This document shows positions 17,405 to 26,951 of a stretch of 59,308 nt of DNA, in pieces. Numbering within the stretch: position 1 is the stretch's first letter; each line of letters begins with the position of its first letter. Both the position numbers and the translations under genes were made by a program. The stretch covers positions 1-59,308 of the forward strand of contig JALSMA010000024.1 of NCBI GenBank assembly GCA_026988015.1, in the 5' to 3' direction. The notes below the pieces were generated by a model. The model made no database searches, was not told the origin of the DNA, and worked only from the letters and a program-made list of their open reading frames with translations. This DNA comes from Desulfobulbaceae bacterium (GTDB lineage Bacteria; Desulfobacterota; Desulfobulbia; Desulfobulbales; Desulfocapsaceae).

Positions 17405-17852
17405 GACGATCTCCTATATGGTTTGACTCCGAAACAATGACAACATTCGGAAATCATAAAATTTTTTTTTCAATTCATCTTCGACAAGTGAGAAACTGCT
17501 TTTTATAACTGTTTTCCAAAAGAATGGCAAGAACTTTTCTAAGAGAAATACGACTGATGCAGATTCTCGAAAATTGCACGTTCTCTGGTTAAAAGCTTTA
17601 TTGACAGTAAAAGCGTGGGCTAGTATTGTTGATCGTTCCAGTCTTTTCGGTATATTTATACAGTTTTTGACTTGTATCAATGCAGCCGGAGAGTAATACA
17701 GATAATCTAACATCAACCTGACCGACCATGACTCAGAAGCAGATCTTTCACGATCTATTCCGGCAACGATCATTGGAGACCAGACAAATATCTTGCTTTT
17801 CTATCTGGACTCTGATAAGGAATATTAACTAACAATTACTACCAAGGTCAAA
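17405..17852. other. Divergent promoter region between rpmB and resB
   Basis: This 448-base gap holds the promoters of rpmB (minus) and of resB-ccsA (plus). A minus-strand frame at 17414-17773 is long, but its product is unlike any protein I know, has no ribosome binding site, and covers the plus promoter; I treat it as chance. After the plus promoter there is a leader of about 217 bases before resB with no recognised riboswitch. A 34-codon frame at about 17730-17834 in the leader has no good site. Confidence 0.35.
17601..17629 (+). promoter_or_regulatory. Sigma-70-type promoter upstream of resB-ccsA
   Basis: Perfect TTGACA (17601-17606), a 17-base spacer and TATTGT (17624-17629) predict transcription from about 17636, leaving a long leader of about 217 bases to the resB start. 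Confidence 0.5.
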
Positions 17853-19178
17853 ATGAATAAAAAGAATCCTGTTTTCAGTTTTTTATCCTCTGTTAAGCTT
17901 GCTCTCTTCACTCTCTTTCTTTTAGCAGTTACATCCATTATTGGCACTGTGATTCCACAGAAGGAAAGTATGGATTGGTACATCCATAATTACAGTGAAA
18001 CAACAGCGAGACTCTTCCAGGTTCTTTCCATCCCCGATATGTATAATTCCTGGTGGTTTCTTGGCCTGCTCAGCCTGCTCTCCATTAACCTGATTGTCTG
18101 CTCCATAGACCGTTTCCCCGGTGTTTGGAAACAGATTAAAGCCGACAACCTTGCTACGGATTTAAAACGCCTTCAAAAAATGCGCTTATCAGCCAGCTGG
18201 CGTTCAGACAAAACTGAAGAAGTTCTGGCCGCAGAACTTACATCAAAACTGGCAGCAAGCGGCTGGAAGGCAGAACAACGCAAACGTGACAATTCTCTCC
18301 TGCTCTTTGCCCAGAAAGGTGCAATGACAAGAACAGGAGTCTACATTGTTCATGCATCAATCCTTGTTATTTTCATCGGGGCAATCATTGGTGAGATCTA
18401 TGGATTTAAAGGGTCAATAATGTTACCCGAAACAAAAGCGACCAACTTTATTTATCAGTTTGGAAGTGGTGACCGCCTTGAACTTGGTTTTACTATTCAA
18501 TGCGACCACTTTGACATAGAGTTCTATGATTCTGGAATGCCCAAGGCATATCGCTCCAAACTTACTGTTTTTGAGGATGGTAAAGAAATTCTCAAAAAGG
18601 CAATTGTGGTAAATGACCCGCTGACCTACAAGGGTATCACCTTCTATCAATCCAGTTATCAGGGATATGATGATTTTGTGCTAACTATAACCAGTCAACA
18701 GACTGGAGTCAGTGAAACCGTTATTCTGCCTTTCCAGCAGCAGCAAACTCTGGGCAGTCTCAATAACACTAAGATAGGAATCATCAATGCCCAAGCCATG
18801 GGTCAGACACTGAAAACCATGAAAGTCTGGTTTAAAGATGATCTTGGTCCTGCCTCCACTTTCTGGCTCAATGCCGGGGAACAGGCCACAGTTGAACGCC
18901 CTGACGGCAAATACACCATTGCCGGAAAACAGATGTATGCAACAGGTCTCCAGGTTGCAAAAGACCCCGGAGTATGGGTTGTATATCTTGGCTGCGGAAT
19001 GATGATACTCGGTCTTTTTGTGGCCTTTTTCATGTCACACAGACGAATCTGGCTGCTTCTCACCAGAGAAGAGGGTAAAATTAATGTTCTTGTAAGTGGC
19101 AGTGCCAACAAGAACAAGGCAGGATTTGAAAAGATATTCACCACCCTTGCAACAGAACTAGAAGCTGACACAAAATAA
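17853..19178 (+). CDS. resB: Cytochrome c biogenesis protein ResB (Ccs1)
   Basis: System II cytochrome c maturation subunit, 441 residues. The N-terminal part has the ResB signature SVKLALFTLFLLAVTSIIGT (membrane segment 1) and IPQKESMDWYIHNY. A second segment follows (WWFLGLLSLLSINLIVCSID) and a third (GVYIVHASILVIFIGAIIGE). Then comes a large periplasmic domain with LTYKGITFYQSSYQGYD, and a last segment (WVVYLGCGMMILGLFVAFFM). With CcsA it moves haem to the outside and attaches it to apocytochromes at CxxCH. The ccsA gene follows in the same direction after about 120 bases. The presence of System II implies c-type cytochromes elsewhere in the genome. Confidence 0.93.
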   Translation: MNKKNPVFSFLSSVKLALFTLFLLAVTSIIGTVIPQKESMDWYIHNYSETTARLFQVLSIPDMYNSWWFLGLLSLLSINLIVCSIDRFPGVWKQIKADNLATDLKRLQKMRLSASWRSDKTEEVLAAELTSKLAASGWKAEQRKRDNSLLLFAQKGAMTRTGVYIVHASILVIFIGAIIGEIYGFKGSIMLPETKATNFIYQFGSGDRLELGFTIQCDHFDIEFYDSGMPKAYRSKLTVFEDGKEILKKAIVVNDPLTYKGITFYQSSYQGYDDFVLTITSQQTGVSETVILPFQQQQTLGSLNNTKIGIINAQAMGQTLKTMKVWFKDDLGPASTFWLNAGEQATVERPDGKYTIAGKQMYATGLQVAKDPGVWVVYLGCGMMILGLFVAFFMSHRRIWLLLTREEGKINVLVSGSANKNKAGFEKIFTTLATELEADTK

Positions 19179-19301
19179 TAGATAGTGTCTGTTCGTTAAT
19201 GAAAACTTTTTCTCACTACAACGCTGCAGAGTTAGAGAAAAGGGCATTTATGGCCCGACACTAGACAGACTGATAAAACGATTATTACATTGGAGTTTCA
19301 T

Positions 19302-20156
19302 ATGGACAGTTCACAACTCTTGGGTATCACAACATTTACATACATGTTTTCCACCATTCTTTATGCCGTAATCTTTATATTCAAGGCAAAAAAGCTAGGT
19401 CCTGCAGCCACAATATTTACCATTTTAGCCTTTCTGGTCCAGACAGTCGGCCTCCTCCTCCGCTGGCAGGAATCATATCAACTTGGATATGGTCACGCTC
19501 CTCTAACCAATATGTACGAGTCTGTGGTCTTCTTTGCATGGACCATTATCTTTCTCTATCTCCTCATTGAATGGAAATTCAAAACCCGTGTTATTGGTAC
19601 CTTCGCCGTACCATTCGCCTTTTTGGCCATGGCATATGCCTCTTTTGCAACAGGGATAAGCAAAGAGATCACCCCCCTTGTTCCCGCTCTACAATCAAAC
19701 TGGCTGCTTGCCCACGTTATCACCTGTTTTATCGGTTATGCCGCCTTTGCTGTTGCAGCTGGACTTGGTATCATGTATTTGATAAAAAACTTGAGTGACT
19801 CCAGGCAGACCACCAATGACCATACTCTGCTTGGCACCCTGCCACCACTTAAAGTGATTGATGACATCACTCACAAAACCATGGTTTTTGGTTTTCTCTG
19901 GCTCTCTGTCGGTATCATCACTGGTGCCATCTGGGCTAACTCTGCCTGGGGAACCTACTGGAGTTGGGATCCAAAAGAAACCTGGTCCCTTATCACCTGG
20001 TTCATCTATGCTATTTCACTACATGCCCGTTACACACGCGGCTGGGGTGGTACCCGAATTGCATGGCTTGCAATATTTGGATTTGTATCTGTTATTTTTA
20101 CCTATTACGGGGTCAACTTTCTCCTGTCAGGTCTTCACAGCTACGGATCCAACTAA
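19302..20156 (+). CDS. ccsA: Cytochrome c biogenesis protein CcsA/CcsB-type
   Basis: The membrane haem-handling partner of ResB, 284 residues and about eight hydrophobic segments. The tryptophan-rich haem loop is WGTYWSWDPKETWSL (about 218-232). Conserved histidines are HAPLTNMYES near the first loops, LLAHVITCF and the late SLHARY. I start it at ATG 19302, which has TGGAG 6 bases upstream, rather than at TTG 19290, which is part of that site. It forms System II with the upstream resB gene. The gene ends 30 bases before a large perfect hairpin. Confidence 0.94.
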   Translation: MDSSQLLGITTFTYMFSTILYAVIFIFKAKKLGPAATIFTILAFLVQTVGLLLRWQESYQLGYGHAPLTNMYESVVFFAWTIIFLYLLIEWKFKTRVIGTFAVPFAFLAMAYASFATGISKEITPLVPALQSNWLLAHVITCFIGYAAFAVAAGLGIMYLIKNLSDSRQTTNDHTLLGTLPPLKVIDDITHKTMVFGFLWLSVGIITGAIWANSAWGTYWSWDPKETWSLITWFIYAISLHARYTRGWGGTRIAWLAIFGFVSVIFTYYGVNFLLSGLHSYGSN

Positions 20157-20186
20157 ACTGCAAATACTACCCGAAACCTAACACGG

Positions 20187-20237
20187 CGAACAAAAATGCC
20201 CATCATAAGCAATGCTTATGATGGGCATTTTTGTTCG
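20187..20237. terminator. 24-bp perfect hairpin terminator between convergent ccsA and glyS
   Basis: Arms 20187-20210 and 20214-20237 are perfectly complementary over 24 bp with a 3-base loop. Each arm carries AAAAATGCCCATC or its complement, so both strands have a U-rich tract at the foot of the inner GC stem. It can end both ccsA (plus) and glyS (minus). Confidence 0.85.
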
Positions 20238-20287
20238 TATATCCAATCTTAAAAGAAAAGCAGAATTGTTATCCTCTGTTCCTCTTC

Positions 20288-22366
20288 TCAGGTGCTGCTC
20301 TGCATCTTTGAGATATCCCCCACCTTCAGAAAAAGCGTTGAAATTGCAGTGAGCAGGTTAAGCCTGTTTGATCGTACAGCATCATCTTCAGCCATAACCA
20401 TTACCTCATTAAAGAACTGATCCACCGGCCCCTTCAGGGTCAGCATTGCTGCAAGGGCATCATTGTAATTATAGCGCTCAAGCATGGGTTCAACTTCGGA
20501 GGAAAGATCTTCAAACAATGCAGCAAGTTTCTTCTCGGCTTCTTCAGTAAGCAGCTCTTCACTTACCACAGTAGCTTTATTGTCCTTAATGATATTACGA
20601 ATGCGTTTGAAGGACGCTGCAAGAACTGCGAAATCGTCTTTGTCACGAATTGCTGTGAGTGCCGCAATCTTTTTCAAAGTATCATTAACATCATTAAAAC
20701 CAACACTGGTCACAGCCTCAATAGCTTCCTGGTGGGCACCACGTCCAACTTGATCATTAACAAAACGCCCCTGGATAAATGTGACAACCTGCTCCACGGT
20801 TTCCTTGCTGCCATTGACCTTGTCACCATAAAGAGAGAGAGCTTTATGCACCACATCTGCAAGAGGAAGATTCCAGCCAAAGTGTTCAATAATGTGTAGA
20901 ATGGCAATGGAAATCCGGCGCAGACCAAAAGGGTCTGCGGTACCGGTGGGTACCTGACCAATACCAAAACACCCGGAAAGAGTATCGAGACGATCGGCGA
21001 GTCCTACAATTGCACCTAGGTCAGATGCAGGTAGCTCTGCCCCGGCCCGTTTGGGGTAATAGTGCTCCTGAATAGCCTGAGCCACATCAGGACGTTCGCC
21101 ATCGTTAAGCGCATATGCACGACCCATGTTCCCCTGCAGAGAGGGAAACTCGCCAACCATATCAGTAAGCAGGTCTGTCTTACATAAACGGGCAGCACGA
21201 CACGCCTCTTCAACAGCATCAGGAGCAAACTTTTCTGCCAACAAACCTGTGAGTTTGACAATACGATCAGTCTTTTCAAGCATGGTTCCGAGCTTAGATT
21301 GGAAGATAATTCCTGTCAGCGCGTCCAGTCTGTCTTCAAGTTTTAGTTTCTTATCACCGGCAAAGAAGAAAAAAGCATCTTCCAGTCGCGCTCTCAAAAC
21401 ACGTTCATGGCCAGTTCTGGTAAGAGCAATATCTTTTACGTCCGTGTTGTTCACAGCTACAAAATTCGGCATTAACCTATTCTCGGTGTCAACCACCGGA
21501 AAGTACTTCTGGTGTTCACGCATGGAGGTGATAAGTGCCTCATCGGGTAATTCGAGGAATTTCTCATCAAAACTTCCACACACGCCGAATGGTTTTTCCA
21601 CCAGATTACATACGGTGTCGACAAGCGCTTCATCAACTGCAACCTTTGTGGTGGCAGAATCTAAAGTAGCAGCAACCGCCTTCTCTATTTCAGTGATCAC
21701 AGCAGCCCGCCGTTTGGCAGGATCAGCCTCAACAAAGCAGCAGGCCAGTACTTCTTCATAGCTAGCCACACTTTCGAGTTCTACGTCCTTATTGGCCATA
21801 AAACGATGGCCGCGGCTCATATTTGAGGCTGCCATCCCCTCATAACTGAATGGAACGACAGAGCCATTATGGAGGGCAACAAGCCATTGAACTGGCCTGG
21901 CGAAAGTTGCCGCGCAACTTCCCCATCGCATCGATTTTGGAAAAGAAAAACCTTGCATCAGATCACTTAGGAGATCCGGCAACAGCTCCGAAAGAGCAAC
22001 ACCTTGAGTCTCCTGAACCAGCATCAAATATTCCCCTTTTTCCGTATCAATCACCTGAAGATCGTTGACATTGGCTCCTCTTGATCTGGCAAAACCGATG
22101 GCAGCCTTGGTTGGCTTTCCATCAGCATCAAACCCAGCCTGCTTCGAGGGCCCCATCACCTTTTCTCTGGAATCAAGCTGGGATTCAGCGATATCATCAA
22201 CAAGGAGTGCCAGGCGACGAGGCGTACCCATGGTCACCACAGTGCCATGACTCAGTTTCAATTCGCCAGCAAGGCGAATAAAGTTTTCCTTCAACTGGCT
22301 CAGGGCAGGTTTCTGAAACCCGGCGGGCAGCTCTTCGGTACCAATTTCAAAAAGTAGTTCAGACAT
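20288..22366 (-). CDS. glyS: Glycyl-tRNA synthetase beta subunit
   Basis: The 692 residues are the usual length for the beta chain of the bacterial alpha2-beta2 enzyme. The start MSELLFEIGTEELPAGF is the family hallmark. Further matches are GFARSRGA, GTPRRLALLV, ITSMREHQKYFPVVD, NMGRAYALNDGERPDVAQAI and a C-terminal anticodon-binding region ending LFLKVGDISKMQ. It charges tRNA-Gly together with GlyQ. The alpha gene is not in this window, although it is usually adjacent. The gene upstream on this strand is an unusual FolE2-like gene 114 bases away. Transcription should end at the 24-bp hairpin. Confidence 0.97.
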   Translation of the reverse strand: MSELLFEIGTEELPAGFQKPALSQLKENFIRLAGELKLSHGTVVTMGTPRRLALLVDDIAESQLDSREKVMGPSKQAGFDADGKPTKAAIGFARSRGANVNDLQVIDTEKGEYLMLVQETQGVALSELLPDLLSDLMQGFSFPKSMRWGSCAATFARPVQWLVALHNGSVVPFSYEGMAASNMSRGHRFMANKDVELESVASYEEVLACCFVEADPAKRRAAVITEIEKAVAATLDSATTKVAVDEALVDTVCNLVEKPFGVCGSFDEKFLELPDEALITSMREHQKYFPVVDTENRLMPNFVAVNNTDVKDIALTRTGHERVLRARLEDAFFFFAGDKKLKLEDRLDALTGIIFQSKLGTMLEKTDRIVKLTGLLAEKFAPDAVEEACRAARLCKTDLLTDMVGEFPSLQGNMGRAYALNDGERPDVAQAIQEHYYPKRAGAELPASDLGAIVGLADRLDTLSGCFGIGQVPTGTADPFGLRRISIAILHIIEHFGWNLPLADVVHKALSLYGDKVNGSKETVEQVVTFIQGRFVNDQVGRGAHQEAIEAVTSVGFNDVNDTLKKIAALTAIRDKDDFAVLAASFKRIRNIIKDNKATVVSEELLTEEAEKKLAALFEDLSSEVEPMLERYNYNDALAAMLTLKGPVDQFFNEVMVMAEDDAVRSNRLNLLTAISTLFLKVGDISKMQSST

Positions 22367-22397
22367 AATTAATTATCAGGGAATAAGTAAATTTTTA

Positions 22398-22411
22398 TGA
22401 CGTCGTAAAAA
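22398..22411 (-). repeat. Dispersed motif TTTTTACGACGTCA, copy 2
   Basis: Identical over 14 bases to the motif at 16691-16704. It lies in the gap between the FolE2-like gene and glyS. Confidence 0.45.
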
Positions 22412-22480
22412 CAGATTATTTTAAAATACTATATTAACACTGTAACATCCGGTTAACAGTCACAGGAATTCCACTTGATT

Positions 22481-23212
22481 TCAGGAGGTGGAATCCATGG
22501 TGGCAAAGGTAGAATACCCTTCAGCAAGATTTTCAACGCGGAGTGAAAACGATTTAATAGCTTCCTCACCATCAAGACTACTGGCGATTCTGTGAGTCAG
22601 GGATTCAACAGACATACTGTCCTTCCCTTGGATTGGAGCCATATCCTGCTCATCATCAATGGCGGCTTCAATCAGGGTAATCAGGTCTTCTATCCAGATA
22701 AAGTTTCGGAACTTGACCCCTGTGACGGCACGTCCCCAATGACCAAGAGACCTTGGTAGTCCCTGACCACTCTTCTCTGCCAGGGGAAGGGATACAGGAA
22801 TTTCCAAGCGAAATTCAAGATCATCCTCAATTTCCAAAGATCCATGCATACAACACTCATAACGACGTGACTTGAGTGTTCCCGGGTCTTTACTGTCACC
22901 GGAAAGAAAATAGGCAAAAGACATCTCTATATGCGCTGCCTCTGCTTCGAGCTTGTCTTTCATTTCCTCAAGAATATCATGGAACTTTGTAATATCTATA
23001 GCGCCATGATATCGATTAAGGATTTCAACAAACCGACTCATATGCGTTCCCTTAAAATGGTGAGGAAGGTTCACATACATATTCACCGTTGCAATAGTCT
23101 GCTGCTTGGAATGCGCCTTATCAAGAACTGTGACGGGGTATGAAATGGTTTTGACCCCAACCTTCTTGATATTTATTCGGCGATGGTCTTCCTGGTTCTG
23201 GATATCTTTCAT
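22481..23212 (-). CDS. FolE2-like protein (GTP cyclohydrolase IB family) without the family active-site residues
   Basis: 243 residues. The N-terminal half matches FolE2/MptA closely: RRINIKKVGVKTISYPV (11-27), MYVNLPHHFKGTHMSRFVEI (45-64), then KDKLEAEAAHIEMSFAYF. The segment leading to FIWIEDLITLIEA (171-183) aligns without gaps to the family block that, as I recall it, contains the catalytic CPCSK and the HNQR motif. Here those positions read LAEKS (Leu144 in place of the metal-binding Cys) and LGHW. The C-terminal block with SLLKR and the late His residues is also missing. It is a clean open frame, so it may be a non-catalytic paralogue with a new role rather than debris. It lies between the response regulator gene and glyS. 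Confidence 0.8.
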   Translation of the reverse strand: MKDIQNQEDHRRINIKKVGVKTISYPVTVLDKAHSKQQTIATVNMYVNLPHHFKGTHMSRFVEILNRYHGAIDITKFHDILEEMKDKLEAEAAHIEMSFAYFLSGDSKDPGTLKSRRYECCMHGSLEIEDDLEFRLEIPVSLPLAEKSGQGLPRSLGHWGRAVTGVKFRNFIWIEDLITLIEAAIDDEQDMAPIQGKDSMSVESLTHRIASSLDGEEAIKSFSLRVENLAEGYSTFATMDSTS

Positions 23213-23222
23213 AACAGGGCAA

Positions 23223-23262
23223 AAAAAGGATGCACCCCCCTTACTTCCAGGAAGTAGGGGGT
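23223..23262 (-). terminator. Possible terminator after the response regulator gene
   Basis: On the minus strand GGAAGTA-GGGGG and CCCCC-TTACTTCC (arms about 23236-23248 and 23250-23262) form a GC-rich stem with one bulge. A run of seven U follows only after an 8-base gap, so termination is likely but not certain. Confidence 0.45.
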
Positions 23263-23331
23263 TAGGTCAGACATTCACGGATTTAGAGATATATGAAAAA
23301 TTCCCAGAGCAATCATGATTGAGCTGCGGTT

Positions 23332-23682
23332 TTACGACAAATGCTTACGAACGGCCTCTTTCAATTCACTGATATTAGAGGACTTTACAACATACTCATC
23401 TGATGCCCAGGCACCAAGGTCCTGTTTGTATTCATTGTATGCAGAGCTGAGAATAACAGGAAGTTTTGGATTAGCCATTTTCATCTGACGTAAGGTTTCA
23501 ATGCCGTTCATACCGGGCATCTGTATATCAAGAATAACAAGATCCGGGGATTCATCTTCAAATTTCTGCATCCCCTCCTCACCTGTATATGCTGATATCA
23601 CCTCATAGCCCTCATCTTCAAGCTCCTCACGATAGAGCATCTGGATACCTTCTTCGTCATCAACAAGCAGAATTTTTTTCAT
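23332..23682 (-). CDS. Single-domain response regulator (CheY-like receiver)
   Basis: A 116-residue receiver domain with no output domain. The acidic pocket is Asp8/Asp9 in LLVDDEEG, the phospho-acceptor is Asp52 in LVILDIQMPGMNG, the conserved Ser/Thr is Ser80 in VILSSAY and the conserved Lys is Lys100 in YVVKSS. All are present, so it should be phosphorylated normally. No kinase gene is nearby, so its partner is elsewhere. It starts 9 bases after the galT stop and appears to be the last gene of the dnaJ-moaC-dksA-galT unit. Confidence 0.93.
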   Translation of the reverse strand: MKKILLVDDEEGIQMLYREELEDEGYEVISAYTGEEGMQKFEDESPDLVILDIQMPGMNGIETLRQMKMANPKLPVILSSAYNEYKQDLGAWASDEYVVKSSNISELKEAVRKHLS

Positions 23683-23691
23683 GGATTCCTC

Positions 23692-24699
23692 TTAAGGTAG
23701 TCTTTCCAATGACTCCCGTAAATAGGAGGCGGCCTCTTCAGGGGGCATGGGATTAATGTAAAACCCGGATCCCCATTCAAAACCTGCAATGGAAGTGAGT
23801 TTAGGCACAATCTCAAAATGCCAGTGAAAATGTTTCATATGCTGCGAACGCAGGGGTTGGGTATGGAGTACAAAATTGTAGGGAACATTCGGGATACAGG
23901 AATCAAGACGGCAAAGACTTTCTGACAAAATTTCAGCAAGATCTGTGAGATGCTGCTCACTCTGTTCATGATATGCGGACGAGTGCCTGATTGGCAGTAT
24001 CCACATCTCAAAAGGCGTTCGTGGTGCAAAGGGGGTAATAGTTATAAAAGATTTATTTTTACAGACCACGCGGACATCCTGCTTCAGTTCCTGGCTGATA
24101 ATGTCGCAGTAAACACATCGTTCTTTATAATTAAAATACGTAAGAGCGCCAGTGAGTTCAGATTCAATTTTCCGTGGCAGAACCGGCAGAGCTACAAGCT
24201 GAGAATGTGAATGTTCAAGGGAGGCTCCAGCAGCCTTACCAAAATTTTTAAAGATCAGGACATAACGGAACCGGTCATCGTGTTCCAGATCTATGATGCG
24301 ATTCTGAAAGGCCCTCAAGACCATGACAAGGTGCTCGGTAGGCAGCTCTGACAGGATATCCTCATGCCGGGGAGATTCCACAATAACCTCATGGGCCCCA
24401 ATCCCGTTCATCTTATCGTAGAGCCCCTCACCTTCACGATTAAGATCTCCTTCAATTACCAAAGCAGGATATTTGTTGGGTACAACACGAACCTTCCAGC
24501 CTGGAGAATCCGGAATGGAATTGTCGCGCCCATAGACTAGGACTTCATGGGGAGTCGTATTTTCATTCCCGTGGCAGAGAGGACAAAATCCGCCACTTGT
24601 CGGAGAGTCAGCGATAACAAAGTCGGAGGGTCGCTTCCCACGCTCTGTGGCTATTATAATCCATCGACCAAGTACAGGGTCTTTTCTCAATTCCGGCAT
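23692..24699 (-). CDS. galT: Galactose-1-phosphate uridylyltransferase family protein
   Basis: 335 residues, full length for GalT. It begins MPELRKDPVLGRWIIIATER. It has zinc-type cysteines in FCPLCHG (39, 42), the PNKYPAL element (75-81), HEVIVESPRH (103-112), and the HIT-family active site HSHSQ (163-167; His165 would be uridylylated). Later it has CVYCDI and HWHFEIVPKL. The enzyme exchanges UMP between UDP-glucose and galactose-1-phosphate. In this group of bacteria related proteins may use other hexose phosphates, so the exact sugar is uncertain. It follows dksA by 5 bases. Confidence 0.9.
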   Translation of the reverse strand: MPELRKDPVLGRWIIIATERGKRPSDFVIADSPTSGGFCPLCHGNENTTPHEVLVYGRDNSIPDSPGWKVRVVPNKYPALVIEGDLNREGEGLYDKMNGIGAHEVIVESPRHEDILSELPTEHLVMVLRAFQNRIIDLEHDDRFRYVLIFKNFGKAAGASLEHSHSQLVALPVLPRKIESELTGALTYFNYKERCVYCDIISQELKQDVRVVCKNKSFITITPFAPRTPFEMWILPIRHSSAYHEQSEQHLTDLAEILSESLCRLDSCIPNVPYNFVLHTQPLRSQHMKHFHWHFEIVPKLTSIAGFEWGSGFYINPMPPEEAASYLRESLERLP

Positions 24700-24704
24700 G
24701 TAAG

Positions 24705-25067
24705 CTACTTCCTCTGGGATTTTTCCTTGGATTCCTGTGCTGTCTTACATTCGATACAGAGCGTAGTAACAGGTCTGGCTTCAAGACGCTTTAAACCAAT
24801 AAGTTCACCACAGCTCTCACATTCGCCAAAATCGCCATCTTCAATCCTCTGCAAAGCTTCTTCTATTTTGGAAAGAAGTTTCTGCTCTCTCTGCCTGATC
24901 CGAAGCTCAAAACTACGTACTGACTCTGCACTGGCCCGATCATTAGGATCAGGAATATTTCCAGACTGATCTGTGAGCTCTGCCAATGTCCTCTCAGCTT
25001 CTCGCAGGATATCTTCTTTCTTTGCAACAAGTTGCTCCTGAAAGGCATCCATTACTTTTTGTTCCAT
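24705..25067 (-). CDS. dksA: DksA/TraR family zinc-finger transcription regulator
   Basis: A 120-residue cytoplasmic regulator that works in the secondary channel of RNA polymerase with ppGpp. A coiled-coil region of about 75 residues (LVAKKEDILREAERTLAEL and REQKLLSKIEEALQRIEDG) is followed by the C4 zinc finger CESC...CIEC (Cys 83, 86, 104, 107) inside the typical GLKRLEARPVTTLCIEC. At the coiled-coil tip DPNDRASAES contains the acidic D-x-x-D-x-A element of DksA. I use ATG 25067; the TTG one codon before is less likely. It sits between moaC and galT with gaps of 50 and 5 bases. Confidence 0.93.
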   Translation of the reverse strand: MEQKVMDAFQEQLVAKKEDILREAERTLAELTDQSGNIPDPNDRASAESVRSFELRIRQREQKLLSKIEEALQRIEDGDFGECESCGELIGLKRLEARPVTTLCIECKTAQESKEKSQRK

Positions 25068-25117
25068 CAAAAAACCCTCATTTTAAACATTTACAACATT
25101 CAATATGATAAGAAACA

Positions 25118-25612
25118 TTATTCCGGTCGAATAAATGTCCCGCTCTTTCCGCCAGTTTTCTTCTTCAAACAAATATCACTGATAAGCATTGCCTTATCAA
25201 CAGCCTTACACATATCATAGATTGTCAATGCTGTTATTGAAACAGCAGTTAAAGCCTCCATCTCCACCCCGGTCTTTCCAGTAATTCCAACAACCGCTTC
25301 AATCTCTATCTGACAGGAATCATCCACGCAGATAAAATCAATTGTTATCTTTGTAACAGCAAGGGGATGACAGAGCGGAATCAGGCTATCAACCTTTTTC
25401 GCTGCCATAATGCCTGCAACCCGCGCCACTCCAAGAACATCCCCCTTGGCCATGGAACCACTCTTCACAAGGTCATACGCCTTCTGCGACATGCTTATAC
25501 TGCCTGTTGCGGTTGCAACACGCTCTGTCTCTATCTTTTTACTCACATCAACCATGATAGCATTGCCATCAGCATCAAAGTGACTGAATCCCTGTTCTCT
25601 GTTCTGGGCCAT
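25118..25612 (-). CDS. moaC: Cyclic pyranopterin monophosphate synthase MoaC
   Basis: 164 residues, the normal length. It converts 3',8-cyclo-GTP to cyclic pyranopterin monophosphate in molybdopterin synthesis. Motifs are [52 protein letters not shown] and the catalytic [11 protein letters not shown]. It lies 18 bases after dnaJ and 50 before dksA. No other moa gene is in the window, so the cofactor genes are scattered. A molybdenum or tungsten cofactor is expected in this kind of anaerobe for formate dehydrogenase and related enzymes. Confidence 0.96.
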   Translation of the reverse strand: MAQNREQGFSHFDADGNAIMVDVSKKIETERVATATGSISMSQKAYDLVKSGSMAKGDVLGVARVAGIMAAKKVDSLIPLCHPLAVTKITIDFICVDDSCQIEIEAVVGITGKTGVEMEALTAVSITALTIYDMCKAVDKAMLISDICLKKKTGGKSGTFIRPE

Positions 25613-25630
25613 AATAGAATGCTCTGGTTC

Positions 25631-26764
25631 TTATTGAGAGTCTTTGTCCTTCTTTCCAAGTACCTCATGAAAAAGTTTAGAGAAAAAACCTTCATGTTCT
25701 TTGTGCTGACCATGTTTCTGACACAACTCATCGAAGTTTTCAAGAACCTTTTTCTGTTCTTCACAAAGGTTCGTCGGTGTCTTCACCTGGAGCTGTACAA
25801 TCATATCACCACGACCAGAACCGCGAAGACTGGCAACACCCTCCTTACGCAGTGTGAACCGCTCACCAGACTGGCTTCCAGCAGGAATTGTTAATTTCTT
25901 TTTTCCATGTATTGTGGGCACATCCACTTTACAACCAAGCGCTGCCTGAACCATGGAAACAGGGAGTTCGCAATAGATAGTCTGCCGATCTCGTTTAAAA
26001 AAATCATGTTCCTGAACATGGATCACAACGTAAAGATCTCCAGACTGGCCTCCCCTGCGACCACCTTCACCTTCACCGCGTAGCCGCATCTGAGCGCCGG
26101 TGTCAACACCGGCTGGAATCTTCAAAGAAACTTTCCTTCTCTTCTCAAGTAAGCCACTGCCCCCACAATCATTGCAGGGATTGGTTACGATCTCACCTTC
26201 ACCATGGCACTGAGGACAGGTTGAGGATACCTGGAAAAACCCCTGAGAACGAATTACCTGTCCCCGGCCATTACAACTGGGACAGGTTTCACGTTTATGA
26301 CCTGGACGACATCCGCTGCCTTCACAAGTCCAGCAGGTATCACGTCGGTTTATTGCAACTTCCTTTGAAATACCGTGAACGGCCTCCATGAAGGTGATCT
26401 CAATGTCATAACGAAGGTCATTTCCTGGCTGCGGCCCGTTACGCCTGCTGCGCCCCCTGCCGCCACCAAACAGATCCCCGAAGAGATCGCCTAGGCCGGA
26501 GAACATATCTTCAAAATTTCCAGGACCCTGATAGCCGCTACTCTTTAAGCCTTCATGGCCGTAAGTATCATAGATCTTCCTCTTCTGAAGATCGCTGAGT
26601 ACCTCATAAGCCTCGGTACATTCCTTAAATCGCTCCTCAGCTTCCTTATCATCCGGGTTTTTATCCGGATGATACTTCATGGCAAGCTTCCTATACGCTT
26701 TTTTAATTACGGAACCATCTGCCGATTTACTAACAGAGAGTACTTCGTAATAACATTTTGGCAT
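25631..26764 (-). CDS. dnaJ: Chaperone DnaJ
   Basis: 377 residues with all DnaJ parts in order. They are a J domain with HPD at 32-34 (MKYHPDKNP), a Gly-rich linker ([13 protein letters not shown]), and four zinc repeats [25 protein letters not shown] and CNDCGGSG. The C-terminal substrate-binding domain includes [17 protein letters not shown]. It stimulates DnaK ATPase. The dnaK gene is not here. It appears to head the dnaJ-moaC-dksA-galT-regulator unit, with rpoZ 187 bases upstream. Confidence 0.97.
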   Translation of the reverse strand: MPKCYYEVLSVSKSADGSVIKKAYRKLAMKYHPDKNPDDKEAEERFKECTEAYEVLSDLQKRKIYDTYGHEGLKSSGYQGPGNFEDMFSGLGDLFGDLFGGGRGRSRRNGPQPGNDLRYDIEITFMEAVHGISKEVAINRRDTCWTCEGSGCRPGHKRETCPSCNGRGQVIRSQGFFQVSSTCPQCHGEGEIVTNPCNDCGGSGLLEKRRKVSLKIPAGVDTGAQMRLRGEGEGGRRGGQSGDLYVVIHVQEHDFFKRDRQTIYCELPVSMVQAALGCKVDVPTIHGKKKLTIPAGSQSGERFTLRKEGVASLRGSGRGDMIVQLQVKTPTNLCEEQKKVLENFDELCQKHGQHKEHEGFFSKLFHEVLGKKDKDSQ

Positions 26765-26951
26765 TGTTTCTTCTTATATCTACTTGGGTTATACCTGAAT
26801 CATCAGAAATCTCTGTACCGCTTCCAACATAATAAATATTATTCTGTGTTACCAAAGCAAAATAATATACATTCAGATGGGGCAAGACCAGCACACAATT
26901 CAGACTCAACAGTCTCAGAATAAAAATAAAAGCAGCAACGATCAAACCTTT

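Noticed and set aside
17414-17773. Minus-strand frame of 119 codons upstream of resB
   Set aside because: No ribosome binding site or recognisable motif, and it covers the likely resB promoter.
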